NCBI GenBank assembly: GCA_963995525.1
Contig: OZ023205.1
Coordinates: forward strand, 41,211,879-41,275,878
DNA length: 64,000 nt
Direction: 5' to 3'
Source: Escarpia spicata
Taxonomy: Eukaryota > Annelida > Polychaeta > Sabellida > Siboglinidae
This document shows positions 32,771-44,926 of the stretch, one piece after another. The position numbers were made by a program, and so were the translations under genes. The notes below the pieces were generated by a model. That model ran no database searches. It was given only the letters and a program-made list of their open reading frames with translations, and was not told the origin of the DNA. Numbering within the stretch: the stretch's first letter is position 1; every line of letters starts with the position of its first letter.

Positions 32771-33190
32771 ATGAATTACACCGACTACTACAGTCGTCAA
32801 GCGGGCGGTGCGCTTCCTTATTTCGCGGGTGCTCGACGCCAACGAGGACACGGACTGGGAAGTCTATTCGGAGGTCTACTGCGCAGCGTCATGCCGCTCG
32901 TCAAGAGAGGCGCCGTGGCGTTGGGAAGGAGAGCTCTGACGACCGGCGCACGCATAGCCGACGACGTCCTGTCGGGACAGAACATCAGAACGGCCGCCAA
33001 ACGTCGCGTCACCACTGCAGGTAGAGAAATGATAAGCAACCTCTTGACCCCTGGCGTGCAACCTCGTAAGCGTATAAGACGTACACCCGCTGCGAAACGA
33101 GTCAGTACACCCGCGAGACGTCGAAGGAAGCAGCAGAGACCGAGGACACGTCGTGAACCAGATATATTCGACGATGGCGTTCGTTCATAA
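32771..33190 (+). CDS. Basic pVI-like virion protein (copy B)
   Basis: 139 residues. The N-terminal half has a Gly-rich amphipathic stretch (RGHGLGSLFGGLLRSVMPLV) and the C-terminal half is strongly Arg/Lys rich. The layout is reminiscent of adenovirus-type membrane-active or core proteins, but this is by pattern only. The start is 4 bp after the penton stop, and the end overlaps the capsid ATG at 33174. Confidence 0.6.
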   Translation: MNYTDYYSRQAGGALPYFAGARRQRGHGLGSLFGGLLRSVMPLVKRGAVALGRRALTTGARIADDVLSGQNIRTAAKRRVTTAGREMISNLLTPGVQPRKRIRRTPAAKRVSTPARRRRKQQRPRTRREPDIFDDGVRS

Positions 33191-34255
33191 ACTATCGTGC
33201 GAGGGACTCAAGAGCGAACTCGATGTCTTCACCGTGCCTCTGACTCAGACCAGCATCATCGAGAGTCGCACGGTCCACTACCAACCGATGTCCTCGCTCG
33301 ACTCGGGTGGGCCGATCGAATTCATCGTACCCGGTTCGGGAGACGATCACCAGGATCTCACCAGCACGACGCTACACGTTCAGGCGAAGGTGACGCGTGC
33401 CGACGGAACCGATCTCGATCCTGCCGATCCCGTTGCTCCCGTGAATAACTGGCTCCATTCTCTGTTCAGTCAGGTCGACGTCTACCTGAACGGAACGCTC
33501 GTGACTCCCTCGACCAACACGTACCCGTACCGCGCCTACATAGAGACGCTGTTCAGTTACGGCAACGATGCCAAGGAGACGCATCTGACTAGTCAGATGT
33601 GGTACAAGGACACGGGCAATCGTATGGACGCCGTCGTCATTGACGGTGCCGATGCAGCAGCCAACGCGGGGTTCGTCGCCAGACGCAACATGATCGTCCA
33701 GAGTCGCGTGGTCGACATGATGGGTCGTCTCCACGTAGACCTCTTCCACCAGGATAAACTCCTCGTCAACGGCGTCGAGGTCAAGATACGGCTGGTGCGC
33801 AGCAAGGATGCGTTCGCACTGATAGCCGGTGGGGCCAACCCCGCCTACAAGATACAGCTCGTCAACGCTACACTGTTCGTCAGGAAAGTCACCCTGAACC
33901 CGAGCTTGCAGATGGCACACATCAAATACCCGCCAAACCTTTCCAGCCCGACTTCGACAACGACCTCTTTGTTAGGTCCTACCATAACCTGTTCACCTCG
34001 ACGGGTAAGGCGTGGCAGGACGAAGGTAACGGCTTGTCTCGCTACGACTTTCGACACGGCTACACCTTCTTCGCCGTGGACCTCACCCCCGATGCGTGCG
34101 ACGACTGCTGCTTCCATCTGGTACATAAGGGCAACGTGCGCATCGAGGTTCATTTCCACGACGCGATGGCAACCACTGTGAACGTCGTCGCCTACGCCGA
34201 ATTCGAGAATGTGCTGGAGATCGACAGGAGTCGTAACGTCATCTACGACAACTGA
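33174..34255 (+). pseudogene. Major capsid protein, double jelly-roll (copy B, internal deletion)
   Basis: From ATG 33174 the first jelly roll is open for about 250 residues (NWLHSLFSQVDVYLNG). After MAHIK (about 33925), roughly 185 bp present in copy A are missing, and the frame changes. The second jelly roll's end, CFHLVHKGNVRIEVHF, is read in another frame to the TGA at 34253-34255. The family is the F54H12.2-like Polinton capsid protein. Confidence 0.87.
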
Positions 34256-34707
34256 TGGAAACCATACAGCTCGTCCGCCTACTCACCCGTGATACGCACG
34301 TCCGTGTCGTCATGCGCGGGATCGTACCCCAAGACGTACTCCTCAAACTCCGGATAGACGCTTACCCCGTCGCCTTCGTATGCAACACGCACGACGCGGA
34401 TAAACCCGGCGAACATTGGATAGCGATCTACGTAGACGACAACGATCGCGGCGAATACTTCTGCTCGTACGGCTTGCCACCGCAGCACGTCGAGTTTTGC
34501 CGCTTCTTGAATAAACATTGTGTAACGTGGACTCATAATTCTAAGAGACTGCAGAGCCCCGTGTCTAACGTTTGTGGACAATAGTATGTTGCTTATCTCA
34601 TGTTTCGTTGTCGTGGAGTTGTCATGAAGGATTTCGTAAAAGGTTTCGGCACTGATCTGGTCGCAAACGATTGCCGCGTATTCGATTGGCTTAAACAAGT
34701 GCAATAA
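34255..34707 (+). pseudogene. Adenain-like cysteine protease (copy B, catalytic Cys lost)
   Basis: The ATG overlaps the capsid stop. The His motif GEHWIAIYV is present (His 54). The acid motif reads FCSYG, where FDSYG is usual. The catalytic block reads VCGQ, then a TAG stop, then Tyr where the nucleophilic Cys should be. So both the acid and the Cys are gone and the protein is truncated at residue 109. Sequence after the stop still encodes the old C-terminus to about 34707. The enzyme would process virion proteins during maturation. Confidence 0.8.
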
Positions 34708-34915
34708 CCGTGTTTCATTAACGAATAGATATCATCATCATCGTCATTATACTACGATTCGAGCCGTAAGCTCACGGCCTCTGGCGCGGTGTTCACTCAC
34801 CCGTAAGTCGTACCGTCATCACCCTACGAGCCACTGACATGGTCGTATCGATCCCTAAGCTCATGACCTCTGTCGCGGTGTTCACTCACCTACTTGATGT
34901 TCGTGCGCTTCGCTT

Positions 34916-34962
34916 AATAAAACACGGTTTCATGTTATAGGCTTGTATCTTTCATCAATAAA
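34916..34962 (+). terminator. Two AATAAA polyadenylation signals (copy B)
   Basis: AATAAA at 34916-34921 and 34957-34962, at the same places relative to the protease gene as in copy A. Confidence 0.55.
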
Positions 34963-35133
34963 ATACGTGTGCACTCGTATACACTTGTGTTTCGTTAGTT
35001 CTTTCATACACGAGCATTCATACACACTAATCACACTCTCTCTACACTAATCACACTCTCTCTACGCTTCCCGTGAGGGGGACGTCACCTACTATTTCAC
35101 CTCTGACGTAACCGACAGGTGGCGCCTCTCGTT

Positions 35134-35257
35134 ACACATACGGTCACGTGACTACTCACTTTACTCAGGGGGGCGGCTTTCGAAACCTCCCTAGTATCTC
35201 TCAAAAATGACCAAAACCCACCACAGGATACCGATTCAAAAACTCGTATTCACTACT
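35134..35257. repeat. Right terminal inverted repeat of copy B
   Basis: Inverted partner of 27136-27259, ending TTCACTACT next to the duplication. Confidence 0.95.
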
Positions 35258-35263
35258 CTCGTA
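35258..35263. other. Right 6-bp target duplication CTCGTA
   Basis: Pairs with 27130-27135. The sequence that follows resumes the right arm of copy A. Confidence 0.9.
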
Positions 35264-35302
35264 TACTTTTGTGTTTCGTTCGTTCTTTCATACAGGCGCA
35301 TT

Positions 35303-35421
<119 letters not shown>

Positions 35422-35593
35422 TTCTCTAAGTGAATACCTCACTAAAACTAATTACTCCCTAATTACCACTGTATATCTCACCTTCCCGTAGGAGGCACTA
35501 CGTGTTGCATCACCTTATAAGATGGGACGGACAGCTACGAGCAACGACAACAATGCCTTCTTTACTGGATGTCACCATGAGCAAATAAAACGT

Positions 35594-36393
35594 CAGCCGA
35601 TCGCTGATCAATAAAAGCGACGACGTACTATACTTCTTCACCACACTGCACAACGCTGTCCGCCTTCTGCACGGACTGGACGCTTTAACGGAGCATGGGG
35701 CCAGTGTCCTCAATGTAGTTAAACATAAAGTCCTTGCAGTCGGTGACATTACAGAGTCATTTATGAAGTGCATGCCATGTGGCGGCGACGTCGATGTGAT
35801 CAATGTTGTTTTTTCAGAATGTGTTGGCCGCTATGTTGCTGTAAGCAATAATCAATTTCGCAAGGCATTGGTCACGATCTACGACAAAAAACATCAGCAC
35901 ACAGACTAGAAATACAAAAAAGGCAAGAACAACATCGACTTCAGGGAAACCCCCGGCCAAGAAGACCAAACGCATGGACAACTTATGCAACATGTGCGGA
36001 GGCCGCTACAAAACATGTAAGCATTACATGTACGCCATCGTTAGTAATCACATTCCAACATGTACTAATGATTTTATTAATCTATACATAACACTCATGT
36101 ACATGTAGTATTGTGTGCACGTATGACATACGGCTATTAATAATTGTATAAATGGGATATGTCGGTATGAATATAAACAACATAAAAATATTACTCATTA
36201 TAGCAAAAACAATTTCCTTTTGGTAATACTTGTTTTAATTATTACGTAGCACAAACTTGGATATAATGCGACATATGTCAACAATGACTGCACCGCTCAT
36301 GCAGCCAGCTGACTGCAGAAATGTGGTTAGCGCCGATGGCAAAGAAGATCTCCCATTCGCGTGTCCGAAGTGTGTTGACAGCGGTTCAGAGTG
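35594..36393 (+). pseudogene. PHD-finger protein 3' end, two exons, broken
   Basis: An open stretch to 35909 encodes a plausible globular segment (KSDDVLYFFTTLHNAVRLLH, later FSECVGRYVAVSN). A shift then leads to a basic tail and DNLCNMCGG, the first Cys pair of a PHD finger. After an apparent intron, 36250-36393 gives CDIC, LHRSC and FACPKC, the remaining zinc ligands, ending SGSE and a TGA. Stops replace residues in WI*CDICQQ*, so the gene is dead. I do not know the upstream family. It lies immediately outside copy A. Confidence 0.5.
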
Positions 36394-36899
36394 AACTGTA
36401 CGTTAACATATGTTGAATGTATGGACATTAGATGGAAATGCATGTGTTTACGACGAGTTTATGAGAATTTATGAAGAAAAACATCAACTTGCAAATGTAT
36501 TCTAAGGTTGTATAATAAGATAAAAAATAAATTAACTGAAACCCTGCAAGAAGTACATTATTTTTAGGGCTAACTTTACATATTTATCACATTTCTTGCA
36601 TTTAGTATGATTTATGTTTATGATCGTTTGCCTCGTTTATTCAAAGCTTTCTTGCAAGAAAAATAGTAAGGAAGAGCTCTTTTTAAAACAGCATTTGATT
36701 TCTTTGACTTTTTCTTACCGCTTCTCCCGAGCAACACTGAATTAACGCCTTTGGAATGTTAGAGGTATGTCGGATTTGCATTGGCGCCAATGTTTTTGCG
36801 ATCTTGGCTGTGAACATTCTCCACTATGTCAGTATTTAGACGTGATGCCAGAATGGAACTGCCAGATGTGATACGGTTCTTCATAATTTTTCACAAACT

Positions 36900-38587
36900 C
36901 GTACAGCAAAACATAATACCCTCCCTAATTTCGTGGTACTTGAGATAACTTTTTTAGGAGGGTGTTGACATCTGCACTGGCAAGGATTTCCTTTTCCCAG
37001 TTAGAAAAAAGTGACATTGTTGTTTCTAGAGTACACAATCTGCTGTGAGCTAGGTGAAAGACAGGAGAATCATTGTTTAAGAAAGATATCAAATCACTAG
37101 AAATAGAAAGAAATTTGAAAGTACCGGTAAGAGGTTTTCATTGTCCTTCACCTAGACTGTCAGCGTAGTTCTTCACCAGGGACCACATGGCGCTGTTCAG
37201 GCATTCTTCTGCTAGGTGATTTCTAATTTAGGAGTGGTAAGAAAATATGTTCTTTTGTTAACTTGTGGTACAGACGGGTCATCTCTGGATTACACATTAT
37301 ATCCCAGTTAAAAGCAGAGTGCCTGTGATCCCAGGTGATTGGAAATCCTTGCCAGTGCAAGTGTCTAGTGCAAAAAGATGTAGTTCCACTGTATAAATCG
37401 TTATTATGTAAATGTTTGATGACATGTTTAACGTCCATTCCTAAAACTATTGTTTCACCCAAAACTTGTAAGTTGTCAATTGTCATATTGTTGTCCAGTG
37501 GTTTAAGTGGGTGAAACAACAGCTATTAGCGCTGGCTAATAACCATAATCGAAGAGTTGGCTAATAGGTTTCCAGAATAATAGAACAAGATGGTGCGCTT
37601 GCACACCGACGGTAGCGACGTGGGCAAATGGAAACACAAATCCTGTGAATCCAAAAACTCCACCTGGAGAACATTCGTCGCTAACAATGTGTTGCTGTTA
37701 TTTCACTTATTTCCCTGCACACCGTGTAATTTATCTAATGCGTTGGCTTCCCTTTCCATGTCGACTACCCCCGACAGTCTCCTTTCGCCATCCCGAGCAT
37801 CCAGTTGGAGATCTTGCTGTATTGACATTTCATCGAAGATGAGTCCGCCTTGTCTCCCACATTCAGGAAAGTGTTTGTCAGTTGCGGTTCTGTCCATCCA
37901 GTCGAAAACATCATGGGGATAGATTAATAGTTAATGTTATGAGCATTTGGTTTGCCTACATTGCCAGTGATTTTAGCAAGGTTCTCCCTTTAAATCACGT
38001 GCGTTCGAGATAAAATACACGTTTGTCATGGTGGGTGAACAGTTTACGAAAATGGAAAGGGTTACCGTGTGGTGTAACAGTGGTCATATCAGTGTGTCAT
38101 CGCGGTAATTATGGAGGAGCAGGATATGAAGTGACATGCCAGGTATACGTAAATATGACCATTATAATGATAACTTAACCACACCTCGCTGTGTATATCT
38201 TTTTTTGCACGTTACTGTCACAGTGAAGACAACAGCTACTCATGAAGTTGCACGCAGTGTTGATTGGGCAGAATAAATGTAAGCATTGTTTTTTATGCAA
38301 AAACTTGATAGTGTAATGCACCCACCTGGTCGTTGATCGACGGAGTTCTTGTAATACTGGAGCAGTCTAACCGACGGAAGAAGTAACGCGCCAGTATCGG
38401 TCGCATCTGCATAGGCTGCGGGTGATCGGTTCCAAAGACCGAGGGCGAACTTGATCACAGATCGCTCCCATCGTCGTCCCTGTGGGGACACGGTGCTGAT
38501 TTTCACCATCGATGTTATCCCATCAATGCACTCATCGCCGAGGTTGGGGGCTTGCCGGTGTAGGATTTCTTCAACGTCGACGTTACG
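36900..38587 (-). pseudogene. P-element/THAP9-like transposase
   Basis: On the minus strand, exon 38587-38326 (good acceptor, GTGGGT donor) has GRRWERSVIKFALGLWNRSP and LLLPSVRLLQYYKN. 37900-37700 has GGLIFDEMSIQQDLQL, matching the DEMSI block of P-type transposases. 37690-37620 has LLATNVLQVEFLDSQD, in the place of the usual ATHVLQL block. 37519-37223 has MDVKHVIKHLHNNDLYSG, the HLxKxxRN-like block. Further blocks continue to about 36900. Frames change and the gene is fragmented. The THAP DNA-binding domain, expected further upstream (above 38.6 kb), was not found. Confidence 0.7.
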
Positions 38588-38639
38588 CTATACACATAAA
38601 AGTACAGTATTGACGCACTGGTGGCATATGTGCAAACGT

Positions 38640-40650
38640 TAACGGTAATTTATGTGTGTTATTCATGATGCCTTATGACTATTTTGTAACAGAATGTAAT
38701 CGTGAAGTACTATTATGAATTTCATAACTATAGATATTGCATAATAAAGCACAATTTCTGTCACATATGTACAGTCAAAAGATTTAATGTACAATTGACA
38801 GCAATTTGTCATGAAATAAGGTATTTATCACCTGTGCTGTGTCAGCTTTGGACGTCGCGCGAACTCGGTTGTAATACATGTGTCTGCAGTACTCGGACAA
38901 TGTTCCCTTGTTATGAAGTGGCATCACAACAGGGCAGTGGACATGATTGATGTATTGCACACCACGTGCATGGTTGTTGATTTGCTTGTGATTAGTCTGT
39001 CACTGCCAACCTGCACTCCGTCACAGAGTTGACTGACATTGAGGACGTCCTTGTAGCTTGGCAATGAAGAAATCCGCAACTAATAACTTGTTGGCTCGGG
39101 TGAACACTCCTGTCTTTTCTACGTTTGCTGTAGTTCCACCAGTTTATCGTGAGCATATTGTGGTACACGGTCCTTCCGCTGGGGTGGTTCGATTGGACCC
39201 ATGTTTAGCTTTGCTTGAAATGGGTCTGCTTTACCGTTGTACCTTTTGATATTTCGAATGAACAGAAATGTTCAGTTGGTACAAATGCAATTACTATTGA
39301 AGTTCTTGATGATATAGCAAAGTACTCTACAGGTACAGATGAAATTAACATTTTGATACGACATATACAGTTCTTAGTGCTCAAAACATAGCAAAGCTTC
39401 CATAGAGCAAATGTGCTGTCAAGATTAATTAAGATTGCCATCCAAAACAACAAACACCAGATGACACGTGGACAAGGAAGCACATGGTGACTACACTGGC
39501 ATACGTGTGACTACAATGGACCTTGTACACAAGTGTGGCATAACGAATGGAGGATTCTCAATGCACATGCTACAGCCTAGTGGTTAGTGAATTCAAGTCA
39601 TCAGTGATAATTACACAATGCAGATTTATAGTTAAACATAAGTTGACAGAAGGCCAGCTGAGGTTATGATGATGTGAACAGAGTTGTTGTTTACATAAAA
39701 TGAGGAGAAGGATGACAATGAATGATGCTGAAGTCAGAAGTAATAATAATGTTAGAGAAATTAGTTATCGCCATAATAAATCAGTTGTACTGTGGCCTAA
39801 AAATGAAGTCTAAATAAAATTTATTAATAATTTCTTACACAGTTCCATCAAAATAACTGTTCTGGAACAACTAACAATCGAAATAAAAAAATATAAAAAT
39901 TTCATAAATTACACAAAACGAAAGGTAAAAGTGCTCCAGCCTGTACCTTGTTTCATACGTATGGATAGGGAAGAAGGTACCAACGTACAGACACAGGCCT
40001 ACAGGTGGAACAGAGCGAAGAAGGCTATGCCGACGATATGCTGTGTGTTGTGGTATCTACAAAGTTTGCATATGTACACGTACATATGGTGCTTTCACGT
40101 CAGAAACAAGATAATCACCTGTAATGTGAATCTTTTTAAACTATAGCTATACAATCCATAAGTGCTTTTTTAGTATGTGATTGTGATTACATGCTAGTTG
40201 TGATCAGTTTGAAAGTAATGTTTCAGAAAGTGATTATTTTTACATGTTTTCTAATTATAATAAATAATAACGTTGCATGTTTTTGAGTGAGTCGCTCTTT
40301 GTGTCTTTCACTGAGCATATGTCTCATTAAACCATTCTCATTTAACATCGTTTGTTGTCATTGTCATTTTACATTAAATCCCAAAGAACCCTTACCACTT
40401 GAGTCCAGTTGCAATATGTTTATGTTCTTACTTCGTGTTTCAAGCACACGTGGGTGATCACTGTTGAATAAGGAGACTTTCTGGAGCTTCGTGCACAAAC
40501 TATATGTTGACATTCTATGACAACCACAACGAAGAATATCTCTGGATGCATACCATCGATGTAGGAACTTGCAAACATGTCACTTTGTCAGTACAAGCGC
40601 TTTGATTCTTGGAATAATTTTAGTTTCACAAACGTTTGTCACATCAATGA
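38640..40650. other. No feature recognised
   Basis: AT-rich. Frames near 39058-39249 and 39205-39483 lack motifs and overlap each other. Confidence 0.5.
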
Positions 40651-40654
40651 ACTA

Positions 40655-40965
40655 AACGTATGTCATACAATGCAGGGACCAAGTGTCATTGTTTCAGCCT
40701 GACAAACGATGAAGAAAACTTCCAGCGTCTGGAGCACATTCTGACATCATGGAATCACACATATCAGATATGTCATACATCGCAGTGGACAAACGTCATT
40801 GTTACAACCTGACAAATGATGAAGAAAACTTCTAGCGTCTGGAGCACAATCTGACGTCATGAAATTAAACATATGTCATACAACGCACAGGACAAATGTA
40901 ATTGTTATAACCTGACAAAATGAAGACAACTTCTATCTTTTGGAGCATATTCTGTAAGACGATGT
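40655..40965. repeat. Tandem repeat, about 105-110-bp unit, three copies
   Basis: Units begin TGTCATACA...GACAA at about 40661, 40770 and 40874. They share CCTGACAAA.GATGAAGA and CTGGAGCACA.TCTGAC blocks. The copies differ from each other. Confidence 0.8.
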
Positions 40966-40999
40966 ACAAAACAAGCCGTGTGACCTATTGAAGAAGAAA

Positions 41000-42100
41000 T
41001 TTAACGTCAAATGTAATATTCCCTTTGGTGAATCAGTCGTCTAAAAATCATGATGTATTAAGCCAGTGTATACCTATAACTAAATAAATAAGTAAATGCA
41101 ATGTATACATGTTTTATTACATGACCATACGCTCCCATCTGGTACGCTAGTTGTTTGTGATCAGTTTGGCATGACTTTGACATTCAGACTTTCAGATGGG
41201 AGATACAAGTGGGTCACCATTGTTAGAACAAAGTGATTCCATGGAGCATGGTGCATGTTCTATATGATGATAACAAAACAAACATCGTGTCCTACTTAAG
41301 AACCAATCTCCAACCGTTTAACAGGCCATGGGATGATAATCAGACATCAGGAAAGTGTTCATTATATTATGACTTCTATGTATGTTTTTGGCACACAAAT
41401 ACACACACACACATAAAACATCATTATCAAAAAGCATGAATATTTTAACAAAATGTTAATTCTCTTATTAGGCACATGGTTTAGACCAATGTGAAGAATT
41501 GGTTACAAAACAAAAGAAACAGGACCATTAATGGCAGCATTGGTATCGGACCCCCCTGCACCCAGAACTGCACGACTACACGGTTATTTGTAAAGACATT
41601 TTTGAAATTGACATTGAACCTTTTCAACTTGTCACTTCTATCGCTAATGGATGAAGAATGGGACCAGGTCTTTATGCAGGATACCATTTTTGACCAGTCA
41701 AAAATGTCCTTGTAGATATGTGTACGTCTGCGCAGTCTAAATGTGCATATAAATACACACAGTGTATGTATACAATAATACAAGCATGTAATTAAATGCT
41801 CCTCACATTTCAAAAGCATAATGGACATATACATAACAGTTCCATCACAGTAAATAATAGTTTTTTTCTTGCTCCTAAAGTGTCCATCCGTTCAAAACAA
41901 ATCCAGGATATTTTGTTTATATGTCCTTCCTAAGACAGACATTATTAATTAATTCGAATTTTTTTTTACCGAACTTGTTTAGAAAATGGCGGACATACAG
42001 CTCGGTGTGTGTCAATTGTAACACCAAGTACACGTGTACCCGTAACAACGAACTTGTCTTCCTTGCTGTAATCGTTGTGTTTGTCCAAACTATTTAAGAG
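41000..42100. other. No feature recognised
   Basis: AT-rich. Open frames on both strands at 41481-41834 overlap and lack recognisable motifs. Confidence 0.5.
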
Positions 42101-42109
42101 TTCCTTTGA

Positions 42110-42265
42110 TTACGGTCGGTCAAATTTAGGCAGAGTGAATGTGGAGGAAGGGATTGTTAATTTTGTGCTGTAATCAATCACGTTTGCCGCCGGCGATGCC
42201 ATGATGGCTTCCCCGTTCGCGCATCGAGCCCCAGTCAGGGCTTCGGCTTGGCGTCGTCTTTTCAT
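42110..42265 (-). CDS. Possible small protein or first exon
   Basis: A 51-residue minus-strand ATG frame (MKRRRQAEALTGARCANGEA...) in a locally GC- and CpG-rich patch. The composition is protein-like, but no family or splice partner is seen. Confidence 0.2.
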   Translation of the reverse strand: MKRRRQAEALTGARCANGEAIMASPAANVIDYSTKLTIPSSTFTLPKFDRP

Positions 42266-42744
42266 CTTGTAAATTGCAATTATTATTCATAAATAGGATG
42301 TATAAAAGGTTCACCTCAATTGTTTTCAATCTATCCCAACATTAAGCCTAAACTGAGGTGACATAATAAACAAGCATCATCAAATTATGCCAAATATTAC
42401 CAGTGTCTGGAAGAGATGAACTGGTTGCCAGCGTATGAAACGATGGAACGCATTATCAATTGACGCACAATTTGTGCATTAAAGAATCATTCTAAATTGA
42501 ATGACAAATGAAGTGAGACAATTAACGATTGTACACGTTACCGTTTTTAATATATAATTATCGTTCACTCTGCATGTAGCAACAATTCGGATCACATGGT
42601 AGCAACGACAACTTCGTGACCCAGGCAGCTGTTCTCATTGGTTCAGTGATGGGTCATTTACATAATCTGTAAACACACGCATGCGCACCATGTATTTCCA
42701 CGACGCCATTGCTGACCCAGATAGCGATTAAGAAGACACGAAGA

Positions 42745-42897
42745 ATGGCGTTTAACGTGGCGAAGCTGTTAAATTCGGATGGAAGTGATCACGCACAGAT
42801 TGACAGTTTAATCGAGGAGTATTTTTTGGAAGACTTAACGTATGGAAGCGAGGCGGACGAGGACGAACTTTTAGCAACATCTGTCCATGGTAACTAA
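42745..42897 (+). CDS. Acidic short frame, possible first exon
   Basis: 50 residues from the ATG at 42745 (MAFNVAKLLNSDGSDHAQ..., then GSEADEDELL). A CATG/GTAACT site near the end could be a splice donor. Acidic N-termini of this kind begin many transposase-derived proteins, but no downstream exon was identified. Confidence 0.3.
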   Translation: MAFNVAKLLNSDGSDHAQIDSLIEEYFLEDLTYGSEADEDELLATSVHGN

Positions 42898-42899
42898 GG

Positions 42900-44040
42900 T
42901 ACATTTCGTGAAACATAACAAATATTTTGCATCAACTTTGACGGCCGTTTTCTGGGTTTGAAGGTTTCTACCCCACATGCGTTTGTTAAGCCATAACTTC
43001 AGTTATAATTAAGATATCGTATTACATGATACACCATGTGAAAGCAGAGATTCTGTTCTTTGCAAGGCTATTATTAACTAAATATTAAAAATGTCCGACA
43101 TGCGACTCATTTTGTTAAGATGGGTCACACATATATATACAGTGCTTAATTCCTATCAGTAAATCCGTTGATATATTGTCACCCCTTTACCATGTGTCGG
43201 TTGTACTGGTCTGAACTACGGCACTAAGATGCCTGCCCCTCCGATGAGCGGACACCCGCAATGTCGGGACACTTATGCTTGGATACAGAAGTGTCCGCTG
43301 AAGAGAGGGACTACTGTATTTGGGAGTCTGCAGAAAAATTAAGGAGTCCGCACATTTTCAACAATTAAAACCCCACCAGATGACACTACTCACAACATCA
43401 CTCCACCAGGTGGCACAACCATTATTTTTAACTTAACTTTCTGCACGGCAATGTAAGATGGCTGCTGATGAAACTGAATAACATTCACTTTCACATGCGG
43501 ATCAACACTGGTGTGAGCATCAACTGATAGACGAAGTAACATAGTTCAGCCCAAAACTAACTTACAGTAAAACAAAGATTATGCCTTATGGATCACACTT
43601 GACCATTCCCCACCTAGGGTGATTTGAAGCAACCCTGGAATCCGATAGCCGCATCTGCATTGCCCTCAACAACTGAAACGTTTGAGCAGAACATTCGCAG
43701 AGCACACCATCAGCTCGCTCAATGGTACAGTACCCTGAAATGAGATCCACCTCCTCTCAATGCAGTAGACTACGGATAGGAAAACGGATGACATAAATAG
43801 ATGCCTATTCTGGCCAAACATGGAAGATACAGAACCCTACGCTCTCGAACACGTCCTCAAGTTGGTCAGGTGTGGCTATGAATCAGAGCGAGCTTGTAGA
43901 GGTGGGTACTGTGGCTGCACGATGTTCTACGCTTATGGTGGTGGTCCTGTCTGCACAAATCCCCTCAACACCAATTGAAATCAGTTGCTTGTTCCTGTGA
44001 AAAATTTCCAAGCTGTGCCTTGGGTTAGATTGAGAAGATC
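42900..44040. other. No feature recognised
   Basis: Intergenic sequence. I see no supported gene or repeat. Confidence 0.5.
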
Positions 44041-44049
44041 AAATTGAAT

Positions 44050-44700
44050 ATTAGTGTCTTAGTATTAAGCCGGGAGTGTGTCATGAGATTGGGTCAGAGC
44101 AGCTATGATGGCCTTCTTGCTTACAACTCTCATACCTGCTGGTAGTGTAGACACCAACATAAGAACCAATCAATTGAAATGTGATCAGAACAAATTAAAT
44201 TGATGGAAAAGGGAAGTGCACGTGACTTTGGTTCAGGGCAACCATGGTGGCCTCCTGAATTATGACTACCATACCTGCTGGTACTTGGCAATGCCAGACA
44301 TGAACATGCGCTTCAATCAATTGATACATCATACGATCAAACTAAATGTTAGTGTTAAGCTGTGAGTGTGTCGTGAGATTGGGTCACAGCACCTAAGATA
44401 GCCTCCTTATGACAGCTCTCATACCTGCAAATGGTGTCAGACACCAACTCAAGAATGAATAAATTGATAAGTATGAATTAAATCAACCATGGTTGATGTG
44501 GAGAAGGGGAAATATGCCATGACATTGGGTCAGAGCTGCCATGGTGGCCTCCTGGACTACGACTGTTGTGCCAAAAACCGATGCAAGCATCAACCAGTTG
44601 ATACGAGATGGACCGAAGAAAATCGACCGTAGCTGGTGTAATGACGGGTGTATGCCACGATTTGGAGTCCAAGCAGCCATGACACCCTCAAGAACTATGA
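44050..44700. repeat. Degenerate tandem repeat, about 145-bp unit, five copies
   Basis: Units with the core TGAGATTGGGTCAGAGCAGC followed by ATGRTGGCCTCCT start at about 44078, 44216, 44368, 44513 and 44650. Each also carries CATACCTGC and CAATCAATTGATA-like words. Divergence is substantial. Confidence 0.75.
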
Positions 44701-44926
44701 CTTGTGTCTGCTAGAGGTGATTGAGGTGTTTATAGTGGGCATCCTGCCAACGACTTAAGTTGAATGTGCTGCCTTTAGTCCAAACCCCAACTGTCTTACA
44801 GAGCTCAATGGTGTCAAACTCCAATGCACGCATCTTGAAACTGGACTTCAACCACCATATGTTTTTAAGCTTCGTAAAAAAGAGGGACGACATTGTCAAC
44901 AATGCAGACAGGAGTGTTTATCGGGG

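Larger units (their letters stand above)
27136..35257 (+). mobile_element. Polinton/Maverick copy B, 8.1 kb, nested in copy A
   Basis: The element is bounded by 124-bp terminal inverted repeats and a perfect 6-bp duplication. The right end begins AGTAGTGAATACG on its own strand, with the AG expected of Polintons. The left end reads AATAGTGAATACG, one base different. From left to right: a minus-strand spliced accessory gene, a polymerase tail, a membrane protein, ATPase, pX-like protein, coiled-coil-like protein, integrase, a second membrane protein, penton, pVI-like protein, capsid and protease. At 8.1 kb it is about half the usual length, because most of the polymerase gene is missing. Integrase, capsid, protease and one more gene are broken. 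Confidence 0.93.

Noticed and set aside
41481..41834. 117-residue minus-strand frame
   Set aside because: It overlaps an equally long plus-strand frame, is AT-rich and has no recognisable motif.
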